Shown here in pieces: positions 12,301 to 26,800 of a stretch of DNA of 64,000 nucleotides (position 1 is the stretch's first letter; every line of letters begins with the position of its first letter). The stretch lies in contig KB297953.1 in NCBI GenBank assembly GCA_000328365.1, positions 58,559 through 122,558 on the forward strand, given 5' to 3'. The DNA is from Capitella teleta. Taxonomy: Eukaryota > Annelida > Polychaeta > Capitellidae. Under the pieces are notes generated by a model. The model saw only the letters and a program-made list of their open reading frames with translations. It did not search any database and was not told the origin of the DNA. Both the position numbers and the translations under genes were made by a program.

Positions 12301-13739
12301 TGAGTTATCATTATCTGTCCTTGGAATCAACTTCTACAGCACTATTTAGGGTATCACCATCATCAAGGAAATTGCGTCATCCTAGAGCTCATCAGAATTA
12401 ATATACATATTATACTCAAAAACTTAAAATTCGTGAGAATTGAGCTATACGAATCAGAATAAAAAATATACTTTTTAATAATACTGGTGGGGTAGAAAGT
12501 CTGCTAGTATTACTGCCAAGAAGTGTGCTACCATTAAATGAGACTACTTGTATAATATGGGGTAAACTCACCGTTGAATAATTATGTTTTCTCGGTCCGA
12601 CTGCAATTGTAGCCCGATATTTCGAGAACACTGAACACTCAAGTGATGAATTCGAGTAAATGATACATAGGCTTCTGCCAGACTAGCTGATATAGGATGA
12701 AATAATTGTCTTCGCAGAAACGGATTTCCGGAGAATGTGGACTTCGGATTCGAGAGTGTTCTCGTGATCAGGATGCGTCCGGGTGAGCGGAGCGGAGTCC
12801 GGGAAGGATAAACAACTTGTAATTTCCTGCTCACGATTTTAGCGTTGCAATTATGTGATTGATGAAGACGACATATTTTTTGGAATAGGAAATAGGAAGA
12901 GGTTGCGGGAGAGGGGAGGGATAGGAAAAGGGGTGGGGGGGGGGTCACAAGGAGATCGAGGATAGCTTACGCAATGTGCACCTTGTTTAGCTATTGCTCC
13001 GTGGGATAGCCGGCACAAAGCGAACATATACATGTAGATGCACTAGTATATCTTCCTTGTTTATAAGGAAATGTCAAAATGGAGTGAATGTGTGTATACA
13101 ACTTTACTTAGCAGTTGAGCCAGAGGATGGGAATAGTGGATCCTGGGAATATAATTTCTCCTGGGAATAATTATTAGTCCTGGTAGTAATTTGTTTGCAT
13201 ACGATATAATTAACTAATTGATTAAGTATGCACTAAAACCCGGATTGTGGGTCGGTTCTTCGGGTGTATATTTATTATGGACCAGTACAACGCAGTGAAG
13301 AGGGGGCCGCATAACACTAAACACACTTGATTGATGCTTATTAATTGTGAGCTATTTTTAGACTGGCCTCTTGCAACGTTATTGAACATTTTTGCGAGGA
13401 AAATAACTTTATGCGACTTGCGCCTATATTTCATTACATAATTATAATCACAAATATTCATTGTATTAAATTAACCAATCAGCGTGCGGCGGCATGCCCT
13501 TTGTCAAGCTCAGCCTCCATGAAAACAGATCGCCCGACACTCACAAGATATCCTCGGAACCAAGCACAGCTTTTTCTCCGCTCATTTTCACGTGTAGATT
13601 AAATTAATTGAAGCTTTATATGTTCTAGTCCATTTGTCACGGAATATGGTTAATATATATTCCGGTACTGCATACAGACACGGAAATCACAATCCCTCCA
13701 GGCAGCAGATATTATATACATTATTCAGGGAACTAGACA

Positions 13740-13779
<40 letters not shown>

Positions 13780-16700
13780 ATAGACTTCGGCCTTAGAGCA
13801 CATGCAGCTGGAATCTGAAATACATTATATTCTGGCAAGTAAACCAGCAAAATTCAAGGCAGGAGCCATCGAAATTAATTGCATGAGAACGTACTATCAT
13901 ATCATCCGGAGAAATATCTACGATTGGCATTGAATTGCATTGAATTACAACGCAACAGCTGTACGCAAGTTTTGTCGCCGTGAGGGACTTAATTCAAGGT
14001 CGTTCCAACGCGTAACTTACTCCGACTTCAGTATCACTGCGTAATCATTCGTAATGCAAGGAGAGAACAAGTGCGGAGTACCACAGGATCCTATTCGTGT
14101 GAGATCATTGCCAACATATAACCAACCGCAACAACTCATGTGACGTGAACATGCAGCCGTGTTAGCATGCATTGAAAATTTCCCATGGAGAAAACAATAA
14201 AGACAAGTTTGACTCAGCTTCTCTAAAAGAGTTGACGGCCTCCAACACTGATAAAGTATTACAAGCAAGGATCAGGGACATTTATGAAGGTTTAAAGAAG
14301 TGCTATTGAACGATGCGAGCAACTTCGGGTATAATATAATGACATCGACAGCTTCCTCCGGTACAAAAACGGTACGACCTGAATACTCAGCATGCATACA
14401 TTTTGCACAATGGCTGAGGAGATTCGTGGAAATGATTCACAAATATACATGTGCGTGTAGTGTAGGAAAGGTTACCGAAATTGATCTCTTGTTCCGCGAA
14501 CATGAAATATTGAAATCAAAGCCACAACCGCTGTGGAGATCGATCATTGAGGCAGGTATCGGGGAGGTTCAAAGCGTGCATTTTCGTTCACCTAACTACT
14601 GAATGCAGGGAGCAACACATGTTGCCCGATTGCGTAATTTTTGCAACAGCTAGCCAATCGCTCATTGGTCTGAGCCAAGAAGCCCGAACGTTCAATGGAG
14701 ATCGATGGAAATCGGTTCGTAAATAGAACGCTGCCAAAAAAGGAGACAAATGATTCATTACGAGCTTTGTTTAAACAATGCGTGGATGATTGGATGATAT
14801 TAATCAGGTTGAGGCCCCGAACAGCTGTACATCATTCGCTCGAGTGCATCGAAACGAGACACTCATAACGCTAATAAATGGTGGTCCGCCTTCGATGGTT
14901 CCGCATAGGGCAAGCGCCATCTAATTGCTTTGGTTTACTCTGTTCTTGCAACAGGTGACCTTGTATACGAAGTCCCTTTGATCTCAGTCAGAAGCACGTA
15001 ACTGTGTACCCTTAATTTAATCATATCATTGATCATCATGAACATACAGATCAATTATTAAATTCGCGGGTCAAGGCTAGTCCAAGTCACACAGGACATT
15101 GACCCAAATCTCTATAGTATTGTTTACGCTGAAAATATCAATGAGGATTTTATGGAACGTGGTGGGACCTATAAACTCGTCAGTGTTTTACGAGGACAAA
15201 AGCTCAGTCGGTATTTTGCCCACAGATTATTTATTTTAGGGCTGCTGTCCAACCAAGATGTAAGTATGATTATTACTGGCCATTGTGCCAGAAATTTGTC
15301 GTATAACAATTATTTTGCGCATAAAATGACTTTTTGTTTTCTCTTCCCAAAAATGAGGCTGACAATGGGTCAATGCACGCGTATTCACTGAAAGAAATGA
15401 TAACTCGTAAATATTCCCTTTAACATCGTTTGGCTTTGCGCTTTATATTTTTCACCACAAATAAATAATGCACAAGCAAAATTCTGTTGTACAGTCGACA
15501 CGATTCGATTTCTTTGCAAGCGATTGAGAATAATTGCTGACCAAACCGAACAGCGCACTAACACAGCATCTCCATCAGAGCTACATGTAACCCCAACCGA
15601 AAAATTGTCATCTCTCTTTTAAGGTCAATGGAAATGACCCTGACAAAGCGATATGTAAACAGCTCTCGATCAGAGCCAAGTGGTCAGCGATGTCCAGAAG
15701 CATCGCAGATCAACCACCAAGCAAATAGTCGCCGGCCCAAGTGGAACATCCAGTGGGTGGGCACGATGTTTGAGGTGTCCTTGTGATCAGATAAGGCAGC
15801 GTGATTGTCTAGCCGCCGATAACAACGCGATGTGAATGGCCATATAGCCGGGCTCCTGAGACATTTGAAAAACCCTCAGGATTATCAACAATGGATATAA
15901 TGGTAGACATGATCACTTTTGCTGAACCCAACATTATACCCCCGAAACAGGGTAATATACCGATAATATTTGCAGGGTACATTGAATGTACCTTATATAA
16001 CTATCTATATATTATGTATACTGATGTTTCAAAAGGATACATTTTGTCATTGCTGCTGCCCGTTTGCCTCTCATCACCCGAGACAATAAACACACAAACA
16101 CAGGGGGGGGGGGGGGACGCGGATTGACTGCAAATGCGGAGAAATGTCAAGTTTGCTCGTGGAGAATGTTCCAAGAAGGTCCCATGAAAGATAATCGATG
16201 CTGCTGTTTGATCATCCTTGATAGCATGATTGGAAATCAATGAAGACTCAATCACAGCCACCCAGGGTTCAGGAAGGTCGCTCAAAACTGCTCAAATAAT
16301 TATCTTTTTGAGATAACACCTTGAGTGACGTCTCACACTCTCAAACGACCAATGTTAATGAAAGGTCTGATAATAATTGGCCGTTTGTCACAATTATGAC
16401 GGAAAACTATGCAATAAGTATATAGATGTGTTAGGGTAAATATATCACAGGAATATTGTGGGGATCTTCACTATCTGGACATCTTCGCTATCAGCGAAGA
16501 TTTCCAGGTGTGAGTTGCTGAACCTCTTTACTCCTATACCTATAGATCTCAAGGGGTTGGGACCGTGAGAGATCAAAGGGAGCTAAATCTTACATCATTT
16601 GGTAGAGAGATAATGACCCTTCATTATTAGATACCATTGTTATGATTGTAACAATCAAAAGTCCGTGAAAGCTCTTAATTAATCGTTTCATTGCAATTGA

Positions 16701-19071
16701 TGGTGTTGATGTATTGACATTTATGCAATGTGCCAAAACGAAAAATGCCACATTCATTGGTAATAATATAAAGTGTTATCTATATTCCCAGTTGCCCACT
16801 GCATCGAATGGCTCTCAAGCTTTCCATTTGATGTGGACAATGCATATGTTGATGCCCATGAGTGGTTTCAGGGCAGAAGGCTCCGCAATTTGTTCACCCT
16901 CGGGACGGAGATATGCCCGTAATCTAAAACTGCATTACTCGACTTGTACACAACGGGATGTCTGTGGGAATAGCTGCAGCAATGAAATATTTAGAGGGCG
17001 TGTCTGATGTGTGTTGAACTGCCATGAGCGTATTTCGGTCTAGTCTCATCTAGTTTATTACCACCGATTTTAAAATGGCAAACACGATGACACACCTATG
17101 AAAAGTTAAAAGGGAATTGCAGCGCAATATCTCTTTCCGATCAACAAGGCGATTGATATTCCAAATGAGCGTGGGGGATGCACGATGACGTCGATGGTCA
17201 ACACAATCGAGTGCCTGCATTTTGATTGTTCGTTCTTCAACATAATATTATAGCAAACCGTACATCAACTCAATTAATCAAAGTGTCCAACATCGGAATC
17301 GGATTTCTGGGAAGCTCTAGTTAAAAGAGGGCAGATATAAACAATCCAGAGCAACAAAGTGGGGCAATGTAAGTTCCAAGAAACAAATGCCGTGGCCTAG
17401 AAACCTATCAATCTTCTCATTAATAGAGGAGAAATCTTGGCAGCGATCCAACGCTTTCAACACAACTTACGTCAGGTTTGTTTCGCCTTTTGCTTCACAG
17501 CTGTCGATGAGTTAATTCTTGCAGCGATGGCTCAATATCCTGCGAAATGGTGTTCAACTGAAGTGGATTTTGATCGTGTTGCCCAAAACAATCTCAGGTT
17601 CCAGGTAAACGGGGACCTGGATATCCGTAGAACTAGAATGTGAACCGGGCAGATGTCGGCTCTGTTCCACATCTTGTGTCATTTCACAGATCAGCAGTCA
17701 AAGATCCTTTCTTTTCGGCCAGGTGCACTTCCTCCATGCAGAGAAGAAATTCAATCGCGATTCACGATTGTAGGTATAAAACACAACTTCATTTACATGG
17801 ATTATCGTGAATTACCAAACAATGTATCTCAAATTAAAGTGTAACCCATAACCTATATCAAAATTATACAAATAATCGTTTTATTGTTAAGGTAATTTGA
17901 CGCAATTGTTATAATCAATACAACTGTTTACACATGCAGTATAAAGGTTACCAGTTGCAAATCACTTTGACGTCGATGAGTAATCTGTGAGTGCTTTTGA
18001 AGGACCAATATTTACGACACCCGAAGCACCGTCAATTGGTCCGTCATGCCTCATGCGCGCGCAACGGGAATCCACGTTGCTGTTGCGGGTAGTGGGCACT
18101 GATCATTAATTAATAATTGGAGAACGTGTTCGCTCCGAGATTTGCAGCCCCCAGAGCAATGTCCTCCTGCAGTGTTGATTAGCTCGGTCACCATGGTAAC
18201 ACAGACACGTCAAGCGGAACCATTGCAAAACTCATCAATCATATACACCTTTCAACCAACTAACACCCAGGCGCACAACCTTATAGATGCGTTATATATA
18301 CATATATTAGACCCATGCATACGCCGCTGATATGCGTGTGTATTACCGGTGTTAATTAAAATTACGGGAATAAAAATGTTTCAAAACACCCAGTATTAGC
18401 AGGATTCTTCAAGTGAAGTACATTGGAGATTGGATGTCTCCAAAAAAGTCCAATATAGGCAATAATGAATTATGGAATGTCATTGACGGACGTAAACCCC
18501 TTGATCGTGCTGAGCAATCCTGGGATCTTGTTAGTCGCCAGGAGAAGCTATCAAGTTGCAATCAAGAGAACTGTCCACATAGAGAAATACGTGATCAATG
18601 CTTAGGGCCCGGGGTGAATTGTTGTCGTTGGTTACCGTGTAAACACGACGCCTGATGACGAGAACTCCCTTGGCGGTTGGTGGGGTGGCGAGGATATGAA
18701 TTCATTTGGCACATGAATGATTGTGGCTGAGGCTCCTGTATATGGTGCATCATAACTTAGGCTGTGATGGTTTGCCCTCGAGTTTGGAAAGCTGTATACA
18801 CATGCATTGTGTAAGAACTATGCATATATGGGTGTTTGTGGTGCGCCAACTTTCAAGGATATTCATTTCAACGTTGCTAATTTAAAGTTTGCAGAAACTT
18901 AGGACGGAAATATAGATGGAAAATTGAAATATATAGAAGATACATATCTTAATTCTCATTCATAATTAAAGAAAATCGCTTTATGATTTGTTTTGTGCTT
19001 CCTCTTTCACCTACATTACGATGCCTTCGGGGATATCGAAATTCTGACATTGTCAAATATTATTAAAAAGT
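6355..19071. other. Gene desert, no supportable gene
   Basis: About 12.7 kb with only short unconserved-looking open frames. Simple tracts include poly-A at 13741-13777, a G run at 16105-16115 and a G-rich run near 12935. Parts could be introns or upstream regulatory DNA of the receptor at 5.1-6.35 kb. I saw no transposase, reverse transcriptase or RNA gene here. Confidence 0.5.
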
Positions 19072-19142
19072 TGCATCGGCCGGGAATCGAACCCGGGCCG
19101 CCCGCGTGGCAGGCGAGCATTCTACCACTGAACCACCGATGC
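19072..19142 (-). tRNA. tRNA-Gly (anticodon GCC)
   Basis: The 71-base minus-strand sequence folds as a canonical cloverleaf. The 7-bp acceptor stem is GCATCGG/CCGATGC with discriminator A. The D-arm starts GTTCAGTGG. The anticodon loop CTGCCAC holds GCC. The T-arm contains GGTTCGATTCC. The body closely matches animal tRNA-Gly(GCC), with a paired change in the acceptor stem. A TTTTT pol III terminator follows at about 19065-19069. A and B box sequences are intact, so it should be functional. Confidence 0.97.
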
Positions 19143-21996
19143 TGCCTGATATTCAAGCAGCTGGTTATATATAAGTAGCTAATATTCAACACCAGCTTTA
19201 AATCTTAGCTGAGGTGATGCATGCATCATGACGAGTATATAGCGGAAAAATGCGTTTAAAAGGGGCCTGTTAAGCAAATGTGAGCCAGTCGGTAGCTGGG
19301 TAGCTAGAACATTGCGTTCTTGTGTGTGTCCATTGTCATATTCCTATTCATGTTGAATACAGTGAGTGGGAAACATTTACTGATAACTAAATAGTAGGTA
19401 ACCTAAACCATAATATTAATTGCTAATTCAGTAACAAAATCAACTCGTCAGCATAAAGCTTGAGCGGTTCGGCTTTGAAAAACCGATCATTCTCAGTAGC
19501 CTAGGCTTGAAGGTTTGGCTCACAAACACTTTAACTTACAATGCAACACTGAAGAGGCACTTATATTTATGGAGATAAACAAATGTGAATATTTACACAT
19601 ACTGTAGATGTATGCCAGTACACAGATATATTTCGCATACGCACACGCTCATGCATGCTGAGACGCACGCTCAGCCACACATCATTTATCGCCACTAACC
19701 TTCTAGAAAACTCCCGATCATCAGCTGTTGACACAGTGCGATGCCAAGAGAGACTGATTGAGGCAGATTTATGGAGAGCCCAATCCTGCTTTAGTGATGT
19801 CCGGAATTCGGGCTGTGCCTCATCGTTTTTGGATGCTTCGTAACTGCCGTTATGCAGTTTATCCTGTGAAGGCGGATGTAAAATATGGTGGTTATAGAAA
19901 TGACTTCTCTCTCACGGTCGTCTCATCCACAGGGTAAATTTATTCACGCGATTGCATGATGAGTGGGACTGTGATAAAGTAATCGATGGCTTTAAATGCT
20001 GAGCTATATTACGATGTAGAGACCCCTGAGGCTACTATTGCTGGCTGTTTAGTGTAACACACAAAAATAGCCAATGAAAGTGATTTTGTCAAACTCGAGG
20101 CATATGATGTGTTTCTTAGAAACCGGTGTCTCTGTCTATGCATGGAAGATTCCTCAGAAGTCATGTCAAATAGAGTTTTTTTATTTTTTTTTTATTACGC
20201 AGTTCATATAGAAGAAACGCCGCCACGAGTGATATATCAATAGATGCAACGAGAACTGCACTGCAAAATCGAGGATACACGAAAGCATAATGCTGGACTC
20301 AGAGTTACTAATGTGTTCAATGTTGTTGGCAATCAATACAAGGCAAAAGTAATGTTTTCAACCAACCGTTGTTTATAATTACATGCACGTATATTTATTC
20401 ATATATATTTCGCTAACAAACCACAGGCATGTACACGTGACAGAAATGAAATAGTAGGTAATAACCACTATATCACAAACTTTTCAGAGCCATTTAATTG
20501 ATATACTTGTAAAGTATTAGTTTGAACATCCTCCAGTTTTCAACAGTATCCAGAGGCTTATATCCAAACAGGAAGCTACAAAGTTCTGCGTGGCTGCAAT
20601 AACCATTGCATGGATATAATGCAAAGCCAGAGATCGAGGCATCAGCAGAAATCCCATGCCATAGAAATGCACAGCATTAACAGTAAAAACACCACTCGCA
20701 ATTCGACATCGACCGATAAAAGTGAGATGTACTTCGTGGAGGGTTTGATAACCGGGATATATTTACGACCATCCTCGAATACAGGACACTGAGCTTTATG
20801 TCCTTGGGGAATGGGTGGCGGGGGGAAGGGGAGGGGGGGGGGTCATGGTACAATGTCATTGCCAAACAGATTTATCTTCAAAAATAAAACCACGCATTAA
20901 AACGTTTGATAGGCGTTTTTTGACGTTAGGATGACAAGTAGTGGATAGTTTCATCGAGCATCCTGGTGGAAAATGTCCATATCAAACAAGAGTTAGATAA
21001 AGGGTTGAGTAAACTCCGGTATTGAAATTTTAATACGGATATGGAATGACGTCACACGTTTATGATTTGCAAGAAAATATCAGAAATAATGGAATGGGGC
21101 GACTATTTGCTTCATTTCCAATCATCCAGATTGAACAGTGGGCAAGCTTTTTATGGAGGCTGTTTATCTTTAAACTTAGACCTATACCTCGACCATAACG
21201 TGCTCCTGTTCTGCGAGCCATTCCAATACGTGTTGTTCATTTAATATAGTTTTAATTATAAATGGGCACACTGTTTATTAAATATTGCATGTAATTTCCT
21301 TCTGCTATTCATAAAGACACAGATACAATATCATAGCGCACCACAATCAGTTTGCTCAAGTTGCGCTTTGTATTCATCTTATAACGAGGTAATTTACACG
21401 CGTTAAACGAATTCGTTTTAGAATAATTTTATTGATAGCAAACTGCGACTTATGAATGAGGTTTTGAGTATATCATATGGTATGAGATGACATGAACTCA
21501 TTGGATAAGAGCGATGAGCGACATTGTCTAACGAGCAGACGACGCCACAGCACCAGTCGGAGCGGCCAACTGGGTGTTACACAATGCGATGAGCGATATG
21601 AGTGATGAACTGTGGTATGATCCGTTACAATCTAAAGGGCTCAAAGAATGCGTACCAGGTGTCATGCTTGGGCTCAAAAAAGACTCCCGAATTGGTCTTA
21701 ATGACTCCAGTCAATGCAACGGGTTGGTACAACATGATCTGTGAGGATTGTCTTTCAATATGACATCACCAGATTCTGGTATCACTGGAAATGTGATATG
21801 AAAAGGAAGATGATGACATATGAATGTAATGAATACGATTGCAATGAATACAGATTGAGATACGGGAATTGGAACTTCTGCCTCGGTTCAAATTGCGCAC
21901 AGTATATTCATGCACAGTCATGTATACATTGGCAGTTGAGTATTGCGACTCTAGATTGCAATATCTTTTGTTTATTACAATGTATATATGTATATA
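19143..21996. other. Intergenic, nothing recognised
   Basis: Only short open frames without domain signals are present. A G-rich tract lies at about 20815-20842 and T-rich tracts near 20175. No gene, RNA or element ends were identified. Confidence 0.45.
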
Positions 21997-22673
21997 CAGA
22001 GTGGGCCAAAAGTAGTCTATTTACTCCATGTTAAAAACATAACTCTAAAATGTGTTAAAATTTATCAATTATTCCAAAAAAATAACTACCTGGTATCGAT
22101 TGACTATGTTATTCTGCGCCCATTTATGCAAAGAAATCAAGCAAAAAGTCAACTTTGAACGAGGGAGGAATACATGTATTTAGATCCGAGTGGTCAGTGA
22201 TCGCAATGAGAGTGAAATCAAATGAGCCCCAGATCGAATATTGAGCAATGTTATCTTTTGTATGGCGCTTTAATACAAACTCCCTGCTTTGTTTTGATTT
22301 TAGGAGATAAACATTAGTGCTACTGTCACAACAATAGCACTTCCAAACAAAACAATAGTACCAGAGCGTTGCCTTAATTATGTGTTCAATGATGCTTAAT
22401 CCATGGTCCGGGGCCCTGTTTGCCGTCAAAAGTGGAAATATCGCGGAATGATGAGTACACTCTATTCAATGAGATAAATGGTAATAAATGTTGATGAAAT
22501 TGGAATAGAAATGATAGGGATAGCAGCATTACATGTTAGACTGACCATACCAAGTATTCATTTCTCTTATCTTTGTGTGATTTTTACACGTTTTCAGAAA
22601 TGCGTAGCGCCGTTGGAAAGCATCAAGATCTTTAACATGGAGTATATAGACTACTTTTGGCCCACTAGATCTG
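21997..22673. mobile_element. Mariner-like MITE (non-autonomous)
   Basis: A 677-bp element with inverted ends. The left end reads CAGAGTGGGCCAAAAGTAGT and the right end, read in reverse, CAGATCTAGTGGGCCAAAAG. After a 2-4 base offset they match for about 35 bases, through CTCCATGTTAAA. Both sides are flanked by TATA, as expected for TA target-site duplication in the IS630-Tc1-mariner group. No intact transposase is present. On the minus strand near 22390 the frame reads PDHGLSIIEHI, faintly like the PDLNPIEH box of mariner transposases, so it may be an internally decayed copy and not a pure MITE. Confidence 0.8.
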
Positions 22674-23814
22674 TATATAGTTTCGGGTCAAAAACGAAAT
22701 ATACGTGTGTGCAGGTGCATGCTTATTTTTCAATCGAGAATTGTGTATAATTAACTAGTTTGGAGAAGGTAGAATTTCCCACATTTATGAGCTGTTGTTG
22801 ATTCTCCTCGATGCCACGCCATTCATTTGTGAATAAGAATTTTGCGTTTCCAAATTACACCCTGGTATGCACAATTGCGCAATTCTAGTGCTCGTAATAT
22901 TCTTGTTACGGCTGGTCAAATTGATTATTCCGAGTATGGGTAGCCGTCTACTGTTTGTATTTTAGTCTATTGCCCTAGTGTAGTCTTTATCGTCGAGATA
23001 AGCATTCAACAATTGATGTCACTTTGAATCATGATCTCTCGTAATTCTATTCGTTTTAACGTTTAACGCACGAACAACCACGTATTCTGTTGCGGTAGTC
23101 TCTCTGTCACAATTGTGCTTCGGGTCACGTGTCCGTTCGAAGGCAATGACGAGCTGCCCAGTAAAGTGGCCACGTGAGCTTAAGCTAAAAACTGTGACAA
23201 TATGGAGAGCCTCCTCAGAATACTCACTTGAATTCCAAAAGCTGATCCTATCTTATGATGTTAGGATGGATTATGCATTTTATTACACACCCCCAGGTGT
23301 CGTTGTAAAATGAGCCTCAAAAACCGAATTATTTTATGTAAAAAAACCAAGTTGAACAAGGGGGTGTGCTTTCACCAACCGTGCTCATAATTTAATCATA
23401 ATAATCAAACGTTTGCAGGAGTTCTTTGCCGGTGGGATGTCACGTATCGTTTGTTTTCGGTTGCACCTTAAAATTATTAATCGGGGCATAATTACATGGA
23501 TCAGTCCCATTTCAATCATCATTTGTATATTTTGAATTATTAATTTCTTAACACACATTTATTTATTGTTGTAACTTTATATATAAAAATGGCTCTGTCA
23601 TCTTTATAAAAATACTCTCGAAACAGTAAATCATTAATGCAGCACACAATAATTTTATTGTTATTTTGCAGCACCATACTATAAAACGGAGGTTAATAAT
23701 AACAATTATATAATCTATATACGTAAGTCCAACACGTAAAGTTCTTTATATTATACATATATATATTATTACATTCCAATATCACTAATGCTATAATAGC
23801 GTTCATAGTCTCCT
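22674..23814. other. Intergenic / 3' flank of GT49 gene A
   Basis: No coding signal was recognised. The part next to 23815 is expected to hold the 3' UTR of the minus-strand glycosyltransferase gene. TTTATT, the reverse of AATAAA, occurs around 23562 and 23653, but no single poly-A site is clear. Confidence 0.45.
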
Positions 23815-26800
23815 TTAAGTGCCATCGGGTTTCAACGGTGCTTTTGGTGGCATTTTCAAGCTGTAGGTTGCTTCCAGATGCGCTTTGAACGCTTCGTACA
23901 ATCGATACAGACACCTGAAACACACAATTGATGGATTCAGATTAATGTCCGAATGGTAAAGCGATGTTCACCTAAAATACGCATCAAACGCCTTCTCGTG
24001 GATTGATTCGTGCGGAATGTGCACGTTGAAGACATCGGGAGCGACTACGAACTCATACCTGATAAGAATCATAACGCACTTTGATTATCATAACGTCCTT
24101 TTCCCCTACTCACCCCCTGCAATGCAACTCAGCCAAATGAGTTGCTTTGTTGTAGAACCGGCCGACGAAGCGGTTTGTGTACGGTTGCAGTTTCGCCTTC
24201 TCTGCTATAACGTAAGGCTCAAACTGGTCGTAATATTTCACCTGTAATCATAACGTGGCACGGTGCGTTATGATTTCATATTGACGTCATACCCAGTATG
24301 GTTCCGTAGCTGTTCGCCAGACAGTGTAATTGAGAGGCATGTAAGCCGGGGCGTAACGGGTGGCGCTGAAATTGACACCAGAACGTACATTTCAGTACAA
24401 CTAGCTTCGTCTACTGCTGCTACGTCGCTATTCTCAGCGTCAATGTATTGTGTCTCGCCTCAGTAATCAAATCACCGCGAATCATACAACTTACTAGAAT
24501 TCTTGCAATTCTCCTCGATCCCAGATTTCAAGGAGATCCTCTTTCGATCGAGGCACCGAATATCCGTGTTCTTTCGTGATTTCGAAAGACGGAACAACTA
24601 GAACCTAGAAGATAAAAGTATAAAGGTAAAATTAAAATGTCTTCTGATGTAATTGGTCATGTTGACTGACTTGTTTCTCTCCAACTTTCTGCTCTTTGAA
24701 ATGTTGCAGTGACCTTCGTTCAAGGTCATCACTGGGAACAAGGTCAATATCAGTGACAAACACGTGGCTTGTCGGTGCTCGATCCAAAGCAATGTTTCTG
24801 TAATGGTTGTACGGGTAGAAAATCTGACGAGAGAAAAAAAAAATCTAAGTCTAAATTGCTTATATAAACTGCAGACTGCAAGTGTCCTTACCATAAAAAT
24901 ATAAAGGAGAAACTAGAATGCTTATAGGGTCACGTGTTTGGTCAGAATTGAAGCCATATTTAAGGGGACTTCGCCATACGAACAGCTTAATGAAAACTGG
25001 TGATTTATACTGTAAATAGTCCATAATAGTCCCCTTAAATTCCAAGCTACTGCGAATGGGCGCTTTATAGGGATGGGGAACTAAATTTTAAGTGATGTTC
25101 TATTGACTCATAGCACCAATTGATAGCATTCCGTGNNNNNNNNNNNNNNNNNNNNNNNNNNNNNNNNNNNNNNNNNNNNNNNNNNCTGAAATTGACACCA
25201 GAACGTACATTTCAGTACAACTAGCTTCGTCTACTGCTGCTACGTCGCTATTCTCAGCGTCAATGTATTGTGTCTCGCCTCAGTAATCAAATCACCGCGA
25301 ATCATGCAACTTACTAGAATTCTTGCAATTCTCCTCGATCCCAGATTTCAAGGAGATCCTCTTTCGATCGAGGCACCGTATATCCGTGTTCTTTCGTGAT
25401 TTCGAAAGACGGAACAACTAGAACCTAGAAGATAAAAATATAAAGGTAAAATTAAAATATCTTCTGATGTAATTGGTCATGTTGACTGACTTGTTTCTCT
25501 CCAACTTTCTGCTCTTTGAAATGTTGCAGTGACCTTCGTTCAAGGTCATCACTGGGAACAAGGTCAATATCAGTGACAAACACGTGGCTTGTCGGTGCTC
25601 GATCCAAAGCAATGTTTCTGTAATGGTTGTACGGGTAGAAAATCTGATGAGAGAAAAAAAAAATCTAAGTCTAAATTGCTTATATAAACTGCAGACTCCA
25701 AGTGTCCTTACCATAAAAATATAAAGGAGAAACTAGAATGCTTATAGGGTCACGTGTTTGGTGAGAATTGAAGCCATATTTAAGGGGACTTCGCCATACG
25801 AACAGCTTAATGAAAACTGGTGATTTATACTGTAAATAGTCCATAACAGTCCCCTTAAATTCCAAGCTACTGCGAATGGGCGCTTTAACATTGTATACAG
25901 TCATTCTAGTACTTCTATGGCTCACACTTGTGAATTAACCAAGGATCCCACAGAAATTATTATCTGCCTCACATTAACACTATCACTAATCACAGCAAAT
26001 ACAATTGCTGAACGGAAATATAGAAGGTGGGAGGGAAAGAGGCCAGAAATGATGAACCAAAATTCGGCCCCGATGGACGGCACCCCCACCCCCTTATTAT
26101 ATAATGCATATCCATTGCAAAAGCAGACGCGATTGACACACCGTAACAGCTAGCCAACCCTCTCACTTGAGGACAGAGCCCTGTTAAATACGATTAGTGG
26201 TTCAGTTCAGCGGTTCAGATCCTGGGTTGACTCATTTGCTTATTTTAAGTCATACGGACGAAATCAGGTTTTAAGTTGTCTGAGATCAAGGAGAGGTGCT
26301 CTTTGGTTGATCATACAGCCACTCTCCTTCATCATGGCCGACCCTTAATAGCCACCTGGTGCCTGGACCCGATGCACAGTTAACACTGATTTCCATCGTT
26401 GGCTTGAAACGTCTGTGGCCACTTTGATCAATACGTGTGTAGCCAGATTGCGTAATATCATGTACCAATCGCTGTCACCATCATACTTTGATGTCTGAAA
26501 CACCACGGAATTTGCACACCTCTCACTAAAAGGGAGGCTCTTTCTATGCTGCCCGGTTTAGGGGTCACGCCTGGCATTAAAAATGGCTGATATCACCAAT
26601 AAAGTACGTGGCGCCAGGTAGGCACACAGCTTCATATTGGGTTCGATTATTCGGGCATGAAGTGAGCAACTGTAGTTGTAACAGTGTGCGCCGAGTGTGT
26701 TTGGTCCCGTGAATTTCCTCAACGCAATTTTAATAGACTATTAATACGGGGATTAGGAAACGAAAATTTCATCGGTGTATTGATTAGACATGTTCGAGAT

